Of a stretch of DNA of 64,000 nucleotides, positions 39,368 to 49,040 are shown one piece after another. Where the stretch lies: NCBI GenBank assembly GCA_031216915.1, contig CM062294.1, positions 159,481,455 to 159,545,454 on the forward strand, in the 5' to 3' direction. The translations under genes and the position numbers were made by a program. A model generated the notes under the pieces. It searched no databases. It worked only from the letters and a program-made list of their open reading frames with translations, and was not told where the DNA came from. Source of the stretch: Pictodentalium vernedei. Lineage: Eukaryota > Mollusca > Scaphopoda > Dentaliida > Dentaliidae. Positions within the stretch are counted from its first letter, which is position 1. Each line of letters opens with the position of its first letter.

Positions 39368-39820
39368 ATGATGACAGCAACACCTAAAAGATGCGAATTG
39401 AAACTGAAACGAGTCGAAGCGTGTACGAAATTAGGTTTTAAAATCTATACATTACAACAACACAATCCCATCGAATTGAACGAGGTCGAGACAATGGGCT
39501 TAGAGCGCTACTACGACAAATATCATATGTGTTTGAAATTGGATGAAGCCATGCTCGATTTGTTTTGCAAGTACCAAAGCGATCTGGTGAATAATATCAT
39601 CGTCGCCGATGACAGAAAATTCGACAAGGACGATTTGTTGTTGTTCTTTAGAAATTACATACATTCAATAATCTCACTCGAACTCTTGGACAAATTGGGT
39701 GGTGAGAGCGCGTTCACCGATGTAAAAAAACTTGAAAGAGTAAAGATAAACATACAAGACATTTTCGTAAGTGAGAAAATGATGCATGTCAACATGCTAA
39801 TAACAGACTTGGAAATATAA
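39368..39820 (+). CDS. unknown protein, first paralogue (element 2)
   Basis: A 150-residue protein (MMTATPKRCELKLK; a second ATG at 39371 is equally likely). It corresponds to 14818-15255 and ends in the same HVNMLITDLEI phase. Shared blocks HNPIELNEVE, LKLDEAMLDLF, YQSDL and FTDVKKLERVKINIQ. It has its own cassette and a downstream palindrome at 39862-39890. Function unknown. Confidence 0.68.
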   Translation: MMTATPKRCELKLKRVEACTKLGFKIYTLQQHNPIELNEVETMGLERYYDKYHMCLKLDEAMLDLFCKYQSDLVNNIIVADDRKFDKDDLLLFFRNYIHSIISLELLDKLGGESAFTDVKKLERVKINIQDIFVSEKMMHVNMLITDLEI

Positions 39821-39861
39821 ACAATAGAGAGATTGATTTTAGCAAAGAAGAAGGAAAAAAA

Positions 39862-39890
39862 GTAATGAGATCTAAAAGTGATCTCATTAC
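39862..39890. terminator. palindromic hairpin (element 2)
   Basis: GTAATGAGATC TAAAAGT GATCTCATTAC, the equivalent of 15297-15325 in element 1 with two loop changes and perfect 11-bp arms. Confidence 0.6.
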
Positions 39891-39949
39891 TTTTTACAAA
39901 AAAAATTTTCACATTAAAGAAATTAAAATTAAAAACAACTTTTTTTTTT

Positions 39950-40050
39950 ATATATATATATAAAGAGCAAAAAAAACGAAACTTTTTTTTTAACAAATTA
40001 TTAAAATACAAAATTTAAAATATACATTATTTGCAAGAATTCGTAAAAAC
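39950..40050 (+). promoter_or_regulatory. promoter/leader cassette (element 2, second paralogue)
   Basis: TATATATATATAAAGAGC, then AACAAATTATTAAAATACAA and AATTTAAAATATACATTATT, and GCAAGAATTCGTAAAA before the ATG at 40071. Confidence 0.58.
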
Positions 40051-40070
40051 AAAAAACTAAATAATCGATC

Positions 40071-40541
40071 ATGAGGACATCAACACCTAAAAGATGCGAA
40101 TTAAAATTGAAACGAGTCAAAACGAACAAGAAATTCGGTCATAAAATCTATAGGTTACAACGACACGATCCCATCGAATTGAACGAGATCGAGACGAAGG
40201 GCTTAGAGCACAAATACGATAAATATAAGATGCCTTTGAAAGTGGACAAAGCTGTGCTCGATTTGATTTACGAGTACCAAAGCGATCTGCAGAACATCGT
40301 CATCACTGAAGATAGAGAATTCGACAAGGACGATTTGTCATTGCCCTATGGAAATTACATATTTCCAAACATCTCATTCGAACTCGTGGAGAAATTGGGT
40401 GGTGAGAGCGAGTTGACCGATGTGAAAAAACTCAAGAGTAAAGATAAACATTCAACACGTTTTCGAAAAAGGAGAAGACACGAGTGTCAACATGCTAATA
40501 ACGGACTTGGAAATATAAACAATAGAGTGATTGATTTTTAG
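40071..40541 (+). CDS. unknown protein, second paralogue (element 2)
   Basis: A 156-residue protein (MRTSTPKRCELKLK) corresponding to 15516-16013. After VKKLKS the phase differs from the first paralogue because two bases are missing in the CTCAAAAGAG tract. It then ends HECQHANNGLGNINNRVIDF, the same alternative C-terminal phase as the element 1 gene. The function is unknown. Confidence 0.62.
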   Translation: MRTSTPKRCELKLKRVKTNKKFGHKIYRLQRHDPIELNEIETKGLEHKYDKYKMPLKVDKAVLDLIYEYQSDLQNIVITEDREFDKDDLSLPYGNYIFPNISFELVEKLGGESELTDVKKLKSKDKHSTRFRKRRRHECQHANNGLGNINNRVIDF

Positions 40542-40563
40542 CGAAGAAAAATGAAAAAAAAAA

Positions 40564-40592
40564 GTAATAAGATCATCTTTAGATCTCATTAC
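40564..40592. terminator. palindromic hairpin between convergent genes (element 2)
   Basis: GTAATAAGATCATCTTTAG ATCTCATTAC followed by a T tract, equivalent to 16116-16136 in element 1 but with an imperfect left arm. Confidence 0.5.
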
Positions 40593-40966
40593 TTTTTTTT
40601 TTTTTGTTTTCCTTCTTCTTCACTATCACCATATAATATAATAACGTTTCCTTTTCTCTCAATTTTCAGCGTCGATTCTTCTTCTTTTTCTTTTTTTCTT
40701 TTTCTTTGTGATATGATACATTTATAACAACATTTTTGTTTATCCGAATCATAATTATGAACGAATGTTGTGCATCTCTTGGTAACACTCGCATCATTAC
40801 CATTCTCTTCAGAAGGTAGTGGTGACGGTGGAAAGCATCGTCTCTTTCTCAACCGTCTATCCCGTGCTTTATCTATCTCTTTCATTAGTTCTTTCCTTAG
40901 ATATCCATCATTAGCGTCTAACCATTTTTTTTATTTTTTCGCTCTCTGTCTTGCGATGTTCGTCAT
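40589..40966 (-). pseudogene. small basic protein (element 2), early stop
   Basis: Counterpart of 16210-16518. From the ATG at 40966 the frame meets TAA at about 40931-40933, then continues with the conserved WLDANDGYLRKELMKE and the identical FPPSPLPSEENGNDASVTK block. The conserved centre supports a real ancestral gene. Its 3' end differs and runs into low-complexity sequence (ending EEEGKQKKKK). Confidence 0.5.
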
Positions 40967-41099
40967 TATCGTCAAATTGTTTCTCCACCTTTTCATCCAG
41001 GTGATAAATTTGTTTCTCCACCTTTTTACCCATTTTAAATATATTATTTTATACTTTCTATGATTTATATTTTATATAATTTTATATTATAATAACATA

Positions 41100-41675
41100 T
41101 TCAAAATCGGTATATTCTTAAAAGGCGAATTCTCACCGAGCAACAAACCCTTGCCGAGTCACTCAACGTTCCGTCCACTCTTCAGATAGAGACCCTTTCC
41201 TCTCAGAGAGTTGCCACCTCTAACGGGTTCTAGATACAATCCTTTACCGCTGTCGTCTATGTGGACGCGACACACGGCTCCTCCCTTCTTCAAAAACAGT
41301 CCGCTGCCACCCATTAATTTCTCATTAAGCTCCCACGCCGAGAGTCTTTCCGAGAAAGGGTAGTGCCTTTGCGGCGAAGGGTATTGCTTTTGCGGCTATT
41401 CCTGCCAATAGCGGTAGGAAACCACCTTTCATTCTCAAATTGTATCTCAATTGAGCGGGACTCATTCTCACCGTCAACCCTCTTCCATCGCGAATCGCTT
41501 TCTCCATTCTTTTGATTTGACTTCTGGTCCAGGCGATCGAATCCTGACCGCCTCTCGTCAGATCTTCGTGAGTGAATTTGAATCTCACCGCCTCGCCTCG
41601 AGTTGTTAACGCTCTCTTAAGTTTCTTCCTCTGTCCTGCGGATATGTTCACGTTTTTAACCACGTATTCTGTCAT
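41100..41675 (-). pseudogene. glycine-rich virion-associated protein, truncated (element 2)
   Basis: Counterpart of 16612-17223. The first 116 residues are conserved, including the GEAVRFKFTHEDLTRG and GRGLTVRMSPAQLR motifs and the hydrophobic segment. A small deletion near 41325-41330 then shifts the frame to an immediate TAA. Downstream the Gly-rich repeats and the SPFKNIPILNMLL end are still readable in another phase. Confidence 0.72.
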
Positions 41676-41829
41676 AATTCTGTTTTTTAAAATATATTTA
41701 CTTCAATTGTTTCTTGTTTAATAATTATATTAAAATAGTTTTGTAAAATTAATATTGCGTTTATTTTATTTTTGTTATCTATATATATACACAATTTTTT
41801 TTTTGCTTTTATATTTCTCTTATGTAAAA

Positions 41830-42564
41830 TCATATCGTCACTCTCTCTCCGCGAAGATCTAACAGTTCACCATTTTGATCCGTCAACGTGGTTTTGAGAC
41901 TATACAACGTGTCCAAAATCACTGGTAGATAAACTAAATTTCGAGGTCGCTCCACGATCTTATAACCCGGCGACACGTTTGGAAAGAAGGAATAGATCGT
42001 CGGGTGAGCGCTACCATTCACGTAGCTTCCAGCAATCACGTCCACGTTCACCAGAATGCTATTGACAGCGAGAATGTCGACCGTATTTTCAGATGCCGCG
42101 TGGCCTCGATACATCTTTCGATTGAATCCCAACATCTTGCCTATAGAATCGTCCGTGTTGAAATCCACTCGAAAATTATCTTCCAAATCCAACATCGTCT
42201 GTAAGGTATTAGGATTGGGAGCGAGTCTGATCTTGTTGCTTCCCTTTCCATCCGTCTTCATTCGCGTCTGAATGTAATTGTTCAAATCGTCTATGTCGTA
42301 ACTCCCTTTGGGAATTCGAATCTCCAACCAATCCATTCCGTCGGAATACTTGAACGAGTTATTCTTTTCGGTGACGTTGGGAAAGGAATAATATGTCTCC
42401 AGATTCACCAACGCCATCTCGTAACTTTTCTCTCTATTCAATTCGATGGAAGGTTCGAATTTCGTAGCGAATCGAGTCGAATCGCCACTCACCACGATTT
42501 GAATGGATTGTTTTTCAGCCGCATTCTCAGCTATCCGTCCTAACAATTCTCCATGTTCGAACAT
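41830..42564 (-). CDS. probable minor capsid (penton-like) protein (element 2)
   Basis: An intact 244-residue frame from MFEHGELLGRIAEN (an upstream in-frame start at 42588 is possible). It shows the conserved blocks listed for element 1 without the two frameshifts. It stops at TGA where element 1 has CGA, so the last eight codons of element 1 are missing. It lies next to the packaging ATPase and is compact and beta-rich. A single jelly-roll minor capsid protein is the best-supported reading, based on context and family resemblance. Confidence 0.7.
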   Translation of the reverse strand: MFEHGELLGRIAENAAEKQSIQIVVSGDSTRFATKFEPSIELNREKSYEMALVNLETYYSFPNVTEKNNSFKYSDGMDWLEIRIPKGSYDIDDLNNYIQTRMKTDGKGSNKIRLAPNPNTLQTMLDLEDNFRVDFNTDDSIGKMLGFNRKMYRGHAASENTVDILAVNSILVNVDVIAGSYVNGSAHPTIYSFFPNVSPGYKIVERPRNLVYLPVILDTLYSLKTTLTDQNGELLDLRGERVTI

Positions 42565-42616
42565 TATATTTAATTTTATTTTATTCAAAACTAATTATTT
42601 GAAGATTTATTATTTT

Positions 42617-43438
42617 CTAAATTTTATTTTCACGCTCTATCTTATTATTATCATCAGAAACATAAAACTTGTCGAATCCGCACCTATATTTTCCGCGATT
42701 AAATTCGCTTGTCAAAACGATCACGACGAAATTGTAAAGTCCACCATCCCAAACCCTCTTGCAGAATCTCCTGAATTCCGCCGCGCTCATGTCGTTTGCG
42801 ACGTGATCGCCGTAGATGTGATTGAGATTCTTGAGATCTTGGCGAAAGAGACATAGAAAATTAGCGTTCTCCCTTATCGTCTGTCTAGGCAATCGAAAAT
42901 AATTCTGCGACAGGTAGAAACAGTCCACGTTGCTGTGTCGACCCCTAACGTAATACGATTCGCATCGGTTCTGTCTCTCCAAAAGCAGATTGTCGAAAAT
43001 CATGAGATTCTTATTTTCCGATTTCAGTTCTCTAGGATCCGGAACGTCGCTAGCGTTCTCATAAAATCGACACTCGACGTTCGAAGATGCATTTCTCTTC
43101 ATCAGCTCCGTCGCCGCACCGTCCAAAATGGTCGAGAGTGGAGCTCCACTCTTGTCGAATTCCTCCCTACTGTCAAAGATTCTGGCTATGACGTCCTTGG
43201 GCAATCTACGATCCATGCACTCTCGAAGCAATCTGTATTCGGGTTGAAACAAGCTCTTGCCAAACACGAACAATCTGTCGTAATCCAACCAGTCGGGTCG
43301 GGACAACAGATTCATCAACAGATTGGTTTTTCCACAATTCGATTTTCCCACTATCAAGCCTCTTATGCTCTTGGGAAAGAACTCGTTATTCGACCTCTTG
43401 GTCGCGGCGTCGTTCCAAGACATATCTTTAAGGTTCAT
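42617..43438 (-). CDS. packaging ATPase with Walker B change (element 2)
   Basis: A 273-residue complete counterpart of 18185-19003. Walker A GKSNCGKT is intact. Walker B reads NLMIFDNLLLE, with the second acidic residue (Asp in element 1) changed to Asn by a G-to-A change in a CpG. That residue normally activates water for ATP hydrolysis, so activity is doubtful although the frame is open. Confidence 0.92.
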   Translation of the reverse strand: MNLKDMSWNDAATKRSNNEFFPKSIRGLIVGKSNCGKTNLLMNLLSRPDWLDYDRLFVFGKSLFQPEYRLLRECMDRRLPKDVIARIFDSREEFDKSGAPLSTILDGAATELMKRNASSNVECRFYENASDVPDPRELKSENKNLMIFDNLLLERQNRCESYYVRGRHSNVDCFYLSQNYFRLPRQTIRENANFLCLFRQDLKNLNHIYGDHVANDMSAAEFRRFCKRVWDGGLYNFVVIVLTSEFNRGKYRCGFDKFYVSDDNNKIERENKI

Positions 43439-43533
43439 CTTTGTTTTATTTTGTTTGTTTGTTATTTTAGATTCTTTTCAAACGCAAATTTTTTTTATGT
43501 TTTTCAAACTCTGTTTTTAATGTTATTATTTAT

Positions 43534-43914
43534 TTATATCGCACCGTCGCGAGTTCTCTTCAATCCGGATCCACTCGTCATTTTAGCTAAATCTTGTATG
43601 GGCACCACAGCATCCTTAAAATCTTTCCAACTTTTCGGCGTTCGCTCTAACGCAGCTCGCTTCGCCGGCGGACTGATCAACTTGTCGATCAACGCGTCGG
43701 CTGCCCTCTTGCCAGCCACAGAAGCTATCCTACCACTGGCTTCGGAAGCGGCTTTCTTACCAGCATCCAAAGCCGTCTTCTTACCGACCTCAAACGCGGT
43801 CGATGCGAGTTTTCTACCCGCATTGCTCGTGAACGCTCGCATTATAGAATCGACGATGCCAGAACCGCCTTGAACGTAAGTTCTGACGTATCCCCTGTTC
43901 TTTATCACTAACAT
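43534..43914 (-). CDS. small Gly/Ala-rich structural-type protein (element 2)
   Basis: A 126-residue counterpart of 19102-19482 with the same length, GGSGIVDSIM near the N terminus and GSGLKRTRDG at the C terminus. A few Ala/Lys substitutions fall in the helical centre. The intact frame suggests late loss of selection. A core or minor capsid role is inference from size, position and possible protease sites. Confidence 0.7.
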   Translation of the reverse strand: MLVIKNRGYVRTYVQGGSGIVDSIMRAFTSNAGRKLASTAFEVGKKTALDAGKKAASEASGRIASVAGKRAADALIDKLISPPAKRAALERTPKSWKDFKDAVVPIQDLAKMTSGSGLKRTRDGAI

Positions 43915-44054
43915 ATTTTATTTTTATGATATATTTTTGTTTTTTTCACTGGTAAATCGTTTTTGCAGTTTAAATACTTTTATTATTCTAGTGTAAAAAT
44001 TTACTGTTTTATTTTTGTTTGTTTGTTTGTTTCTCTCTACTTATTATATACACA

Positions 44055-44957
44055 TCAATCCTTCATTTCTTTCATCAGCCTTTTATACTGGTTTTTATTC
44101 AAAACCTTCTGTCTTAACAATTCGTCAGATATAGCAACTATCTGATTATCTAATCCCGTGTTACCAGCCCGTCTGCTCGCCATCAACAAACTCAATCTCT
44201 GAGACAGAGCGTCAGAATCGCTGGGAAGAAAAGTGGTTTTTACCCCTTTGCCAGTCACCGATTCGACGAACTTCTTGTTCATATCCCATATGGGTTTCAC
44301 CACTTTCGTCCACTTGTAACCTCTGTTGGCTTTGGGTCTCGTCTCTCTGGCATCATTATTTCTCTTCATGGCGTGGGTCTGGACCAGAATGTCTCCGTAA
44401 TTGTCGAAATCCTGTTCCGTGTAATCGCTGGGCTTGTCGTAAAGGAGCAATCTGCGCAGACCATCAGTCAATTCGTATCTGTTCGAACCCACGATCAATT
44501 CATCATCGCCAATATCTACTTCTGTGTCTCCTGCAAAAATCCTTCCCTCCGAATCCTTATAAAATCCATACGACTGATCTCTCTTACCACCACCATCATC
44601 AGACGATGCGACGCTACTAGTGGTGATAGTCGAAGCTGTATCATCAGACTCGCTCTCTGTTTGAATTCCCGTGGGAACGTAATCCGGTGTAGATTGAACG
44701 GAATACCGATTTCCAAAACTAGGAGGCAACGAACCCATTCTCAAAGAACTCTCCTTTATGGGTCTCAATTCTTCGACTATCTCCTTCCTGCTTCGCTCTT
44801 GACCCTCCGTCACGGGTTTAAATATTTTTGTGGCTTCGCGTTTGAGTTCCATCTCAGCAAGACGTCTGCTCCTATCAGCTGACTGAATCCCCTTCTTAGC
44901 ACGTTCATACTCTTCTAAAATTCGATCTCAGTGTCTAGGATCCACCTGTAAAAACAT
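44055..44957 (-). pseudogene. conserved Polinton-associated protein, early TGA (element 2)
   Basis: Counterpart of 19622-20524. From the ATG at 44957 (MFLQVDPRH) the frame meets TGA at 44928-44930, where element 1 has CGA. It is then open for the remaining 265 residues from the Met at 44852, including DDELIVGS, YELTDGLRRLLL, DNYGDILVQTHA and YKWTKVVKPIW. The position that is TAG in element 1 is a sense codon here. Confidence 0.7.
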
Positions 44958-45637
44958 CTTTCGTTTTAATTGTTTTTATTATTTTCAAAATTAAATGTTT
45001 AATTATATTTTTATGTTTTAAGTAATAAAACTCTTTCCGTCTTTAATATAATAATCTGAAAATATTCACATCTCAACTGACTGTGTTAATTGAAGTTTAA
45101 AAATACGTTTAAACAGTACATGACAAACCGGTTTCTGATTTAACCCATTTTGACAGTAGTTTTTACATTTGTCAAAAGATTTTCATTCACACATCAAACA
45201 ACCATTCACTTAGTGTCGAATTAAGAGAGAATCCCTTTGATGACTGTTAAACAGTTTCAACACACAAAAGAAAACTGATTTTAACGCTGAGAACTTATTC
45301 ATTACAAAATCTCTCTCCGATTGCTATCATGAATATATTAAAAATTTTACCACCCAAAACCTAATTGAGCGGAAAATGTGTTTTAGACATTCCGATAAGT
45401 GTTTGACTTTTTTCGAACGAACGCTTAACAGTCATTCTCTCTCATCAAGACAAAACACGAATATCTATTACAGATCAACTCTTTCGAACAAAAAACCCTC
45501 AAAACTCAATTTCTATCCGTCCCATCAAGAGAAAACACGAATGTCTATAATACAGACCATATTCATAATCGACTCTTTTGAACAAAAAACCTCATTCACT
45601 CATAACGATAACATGTGTTAGTTTTTACTTCAGGAAG
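44958..45637. other. subterminal non-coding region of element 2
   Basis: Homologous in part to 20528-21121 of element 1 and otherwise AT-rich. It contains a repeated phrase TCAAGA(C/G)AAAACACGAAT (about 45447 and 45525). No gene is seen. Confidence 0.55.
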
Positions 45638-46294
45638 ACGTGACTGGGTTCGCGAATTTCCAACACACCGACGACAACACTCTTCATTCAAAACATTTCC
45701 ATCAAGTGCTCGTTGAGATCACCTCTCAATAACGTGCGCCAGTCTCACTTCGAGAAACGCTACAGTGGGTTTGCGGATTCAAACATCACCTCTTCACGCG
45801 AGTTGATTTCCAGCCTAAAATCTGCAAGTGGATCTCCGTGTACGCCTCCATAGGGTTTCAGTGTTAAAATCGTGTGCGGACGCGGATTGTTAGAATCGGC
45901 AAGATGATGAGTTCGAATTCTCAAAACGTTTTTTTGCTCGCAATTTAACACTCCCCATAGGGTTTCAGTGTTAAAATCGTGTACGGACGCGGATTGTTAG
46001 AATCGACAAGACGATGAGTTCGAACTCTCAAAACGTTTTTTTTGCTCGCAATGTAACACTGAATCCTATGGGGAAAACTCATCTGCAGATTTCAATCAAA
46101 ACGGTACAAGTACGTGTACGTAAAACTACGCGCGTCTAGGATACAATTCAGTGTTAAAAAAATTCGAGCTCACCCTAAAAAACCGTTAAAATCTTGTACA
46201 CGTACACGATTTTAACGCTAAATCCTATGGAGGTGTACATGTACACGTACACGTACATGTACAGGTGAGCTCGAACTCTCATTTATTACCTACT
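45638..46294 (-). repeat. right terminal inverted repeat of element 2
   Basis: Complement of 27392-28050, ending TTTATTACCTACT. It carries the same tandem duplication of the TTGCGAGCAAAA/CAATCCGCGTCCG block as the left repeat. Confidence 0.9.
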
Positions 46295-46300
46295 ATGATA
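46295..46300. repeat. right target-site duplication of element 2 (ATGATA)
   Basis: Exact repeat of 27386-27391. Confidence 0.93.
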
Positions 46301-46639
46301 TGCTTTTAATTTATTGAAAGTTTACGACTTTTAAAAGAAGCAGTGTCAGATGGTGATTTGACATGATATGAAGATAATATACTACTCAAAGTTTGCTAAG
46401 CCCCATGTATATCCTACTATCTGTTTTATGTTTTAGTTGAAATATTATTATGAAAAGTGTATATATTTTTTATTTAATTATATCTTTAATGATTTAAGCA
46501 CAGAAATTAAGATTTTATTTGTGTTTGACATTATCATTTAGCTTTTGAATACGATAACCGTGGAAAATGGATATTATTGGTAAAAGAGGAAATTTTTCAA
46601 ATTTGCCAAAAATTTGACGGAGCGAACTGATATGGGTTC

Positions 46640-47660
46640 AATATCGAGTATGAGACCCATTATTGTTAATTACAGCTTGACAAAGCCTTCTCATGCTCCC
46701 AATCAGGTTCCAGATGATCCTTTGTGGGATGTTGTTCCATTCTTGGACCAGCATGGCACCAGGCTCCTGGGCACTTCTTGGTTGGACAGGATGGACTGAA
46801 ATTGCACGCTGCAACTAATTGCAGGCATGTTCGAATGGATTGAGGTCAGGGGATCTTGTTGGCCACTCCATACGCTCAATCCCCTTCCTCTGTCGGTACT
46901 CCCGGACAGCATGGGAAACATGAGGACGGCATTATCGTCCATCAGAATGAATCTATCACCCACTGCACCTGCATATAATCTGACGCGGGCATCCACGATC
47001 TCATCAATATACCGCTGTTCAGTCAATATACCACGGTCAAGGACACAGAGCTCTGTACGTCTATCCTAGCTGGTGCCGCCCCAGACCATTACTGATCATC
47101 CACCATAACGGTCATGCTCAGCAATGTTGGCTGCATAGAATCGCTCTCCTGATCTTCTCCATATCCTAGAACGCCTATCTATTTTGTCTAGGCAGTATCT
47201 TGACTCATCTGTAAAAAGGACAGGACGCCAATCTTCTCTGGTCCATCCAAAGTGATCCATGGCTCATTCATGTCGTACCTGGAGATGTGTCTGGGACAGC
47301 TGAATGCGAATACATGGTCTTCTCGATCGGAGACCACCTTCGTGCAACCTTGCACAGATAGTCTGCGTCGAAACATTTACCCCGGATGCATTCTGAAGGT
47401 CACTGCGAAGCTGTGTTACTGTGACAAAGCGTTTCCTACGGGCCTGGACGATCAAAGACTGGTATTCAGCTGCAGATGTTGCCCTGTCTGACTGGTGTGC
47501 CATACTGCTGAAATCTTGCACAGTCGCTGGTGATCACCGCATGGTGCGCACCAAGGGCTTCACCACCCCGACGATGGGTAGGCCCTTGTTCCACCATTCC
47601 TACAGCCCGCCACATTTCTGTTTCAGACAAATGTCTTCTTACATTTGCATTGGCCATTTT
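46640..47660 (-). pseudogene. Tc1/mariner-family transposase, decayed
   Basis: On the minus strand, in several phases: an N-terminal helix-turn-helix start (MANANVRRHLSETEMWRAVG), a second helix-turn-helix block (TQLRSDLQNASGVNVSTQTI and GGLRSRRPCIRI), the first catalytic Asp region (REDWRPVLFTDESRYCLD) and the second (GAVGDRFILMDDNA). These are the order and motifs of Tc1-like DD34E/D transposases. At least two frameshifts and degeneration after the second motif make it non-functional. It lies 350 bp outside element 2. Confidence 0.88.
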
Positions 47661-47717
47661 TAATCATTAAATCACAAGGGTTTGTGCTGAAATGAAAATG
47701 CAGGCCTCAGTGAAATA

Positions 47718-47795
47718 TGTCACTACGAATGCTCTGCTCTAGTGACAACACTGACGAGTCAGTGTTGTCACTAGAGCAGAGCATTCGTAGTGACA
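47718..47795. repeat. perfect palindrome, 38-bp arms
   Basis: Arms 47718-47755 and 47758-47795 are exact complements with a 2-nt centre (contains GAATGCTCTGCTCTAGTGAC). The string GTGACAACACTGACTCGTCA continues just to the right, echoing the arm again. Confidence 0.85.
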
Positions 47796-48306
47796 ACACT
47801 GACTCGTCAGAACAACAAAAACAAATGTACAGCAATATTTTAAGTGGCTCTGTGAATAATAATTATTCATTTCCAGGAGATGTTCCACAAAAAGATCATG
47901 AACTGTCATCATCCTCTTCAGCATAATTATGATTCCCGCTCATTTCTAATCCGTCATCTGCGATCGAGGTACCAACATGTACAGCAACATCAACACGTTT
48001 ATCACTACGTGAGGTGAACTGTTCGTTCTGCAATGATTATGCCAATACCAGTAACATAATTACACAAGACATCATTTTCCAGAAACAGTTTGAAATGACT
48101 AACTGTTCCTTAACCATAGATAATTATTACTGTGAACCAAATGCTTCCAATCCAAACACCACAATTGTTAACTTTAGCGTTGAATCCTCAAGTGCTTTCC
48201 GACTTAAACCAGGTCAGAAGGTTAACTCCAAACTTTGAATGGGGAAACCAGACGGCGTAAAAACGTTCGTAGAATGTATTTTCTTTGTTTTCAGAGTGTC
48301 AAAAAC

Positions 48307-48382
48307 ATATCGTCGCCTGAGTGCTAGAATGTTCTATGTCCCCTATGGGACATAGAACATTCTAGCACCCAGGCGACGATAT
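48307..48382. repeat. near-perfect palindrome, 36-bp arms
   Basis: ATCGTCGCCTGAGTGCTAG ... GTCCC, 4-nt centre, GGGAC ... CTAGCACCCAGGCGACGAT; about one mismatch per arm. Confidence 0.82.
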
Positions 48383-48469
48383 AACATGATAAATGCTGTC
48401 AGTACAAATAGAAATATGTTTTGTTATTGTAAAATGTTTGGAACTATTAGTTTAGTGGAAGCACAAAAT

Positions 48470-48670
48470 GGAGACGCCCGAACGTATCAACTCCACACAA
48501 GCGTGGTTAGCATTGGTTGAAGACAAGTGCACCACCGATGTAAAGTATGCCTTAGCACACAGAATCACAGTTCCACCACGTGGGCAGACGGGATGAAGTG
48601 CCTTGCCAAAGGGCACAACGCGGTCACTCCTGGCCGGGATCAAACCGTCGACATTTCGGTTTGAAGTCCA
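48470..48670 (-). repeat. SINE copy, reverse orientation
   Basis: The complement of the SINE body is visible (GGTTAGCATTGGTTGAAGAC, ACGTGGGCAGACGGG, then GGATCAAACCGTCGAC as an inverted B box). Confidence 0.72.
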
Positions 48671-48781
48671 ATTCCATAGCGACGGAGTTACCCCCCCCCC
48701 CTCCCCATGTTTAATGATTATACCGCTGATCACAATCCCCGTGGACACAGGAAATACTTATTTATTTATTTATTTGTATAT

Positions 48782-49040
48782 TTATGGGGTGCTAACGAAA
48801 CTTTCGACTGCCAGGGTCAACTCGTGTCGGAAGGTTTTACGGATGGAGGAAACCGAAGTACCCAAAGAGAACCACCGAGAAGTGGCGAGCATCTGTCAGA
48901 CACACTAACGTAGTAACTCCACACGAGCAGGGTTAGCATTGGTTGAAGACTAGTGCACCATCGATGTGCAGTACGCCTCAGTACACGGCGCCACCGTGAC
49001 TCAACGTGGGCAATCGGGATTAAGTGTGGCCCAAATGTAC
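48782..49040 (-). repeat. second SINE copy, reverse orientation
   Basis: Complement of the SINE 3' half and body: GAGAACCACCGAGAAGTGGC, GCAGGGTTAGCATTGGTTGA, CAACGTGGGCAATCGGG. The 5' end is truncated. Confidence 0.75.

Larger units (their letters stand above)
27392..46294 (+). mobile_element. Maverick/Polinton element 2 (18,903 bp)
   Basis: Starts AGTAGGTAATAAATGAG and ends with the complement, between ATGATA duplications. Gene order and orientation match element 1 and most proteins are roughly 90% identical by eye. It lacks the TFIIS-like gene and most of the IAP gene, and has an unrelated 127-residue frame in the accessory segment. Integrase, protease and polymerase are broken. Capsid, minor capsid, ATPase (with one Walker B change) and the small structural frames remain open. 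It would depend on another element for movement. Confidence 0.96.

Noticed and set aside
42935..43873. 312-residue open frame on the plus strand
   Set aside because: It is antisense to the packaging ATPase and the neighbouring small structural gene. Its residues mirror the codons of those conserved genes and it has no domain of its own.
2428..46300. One composite element or a segmental duplication of the whole region
   Set aside because: Each copy has its own exact 6-bp duplication, different from the other, and unrelated outer flanks, which requires two insertions.
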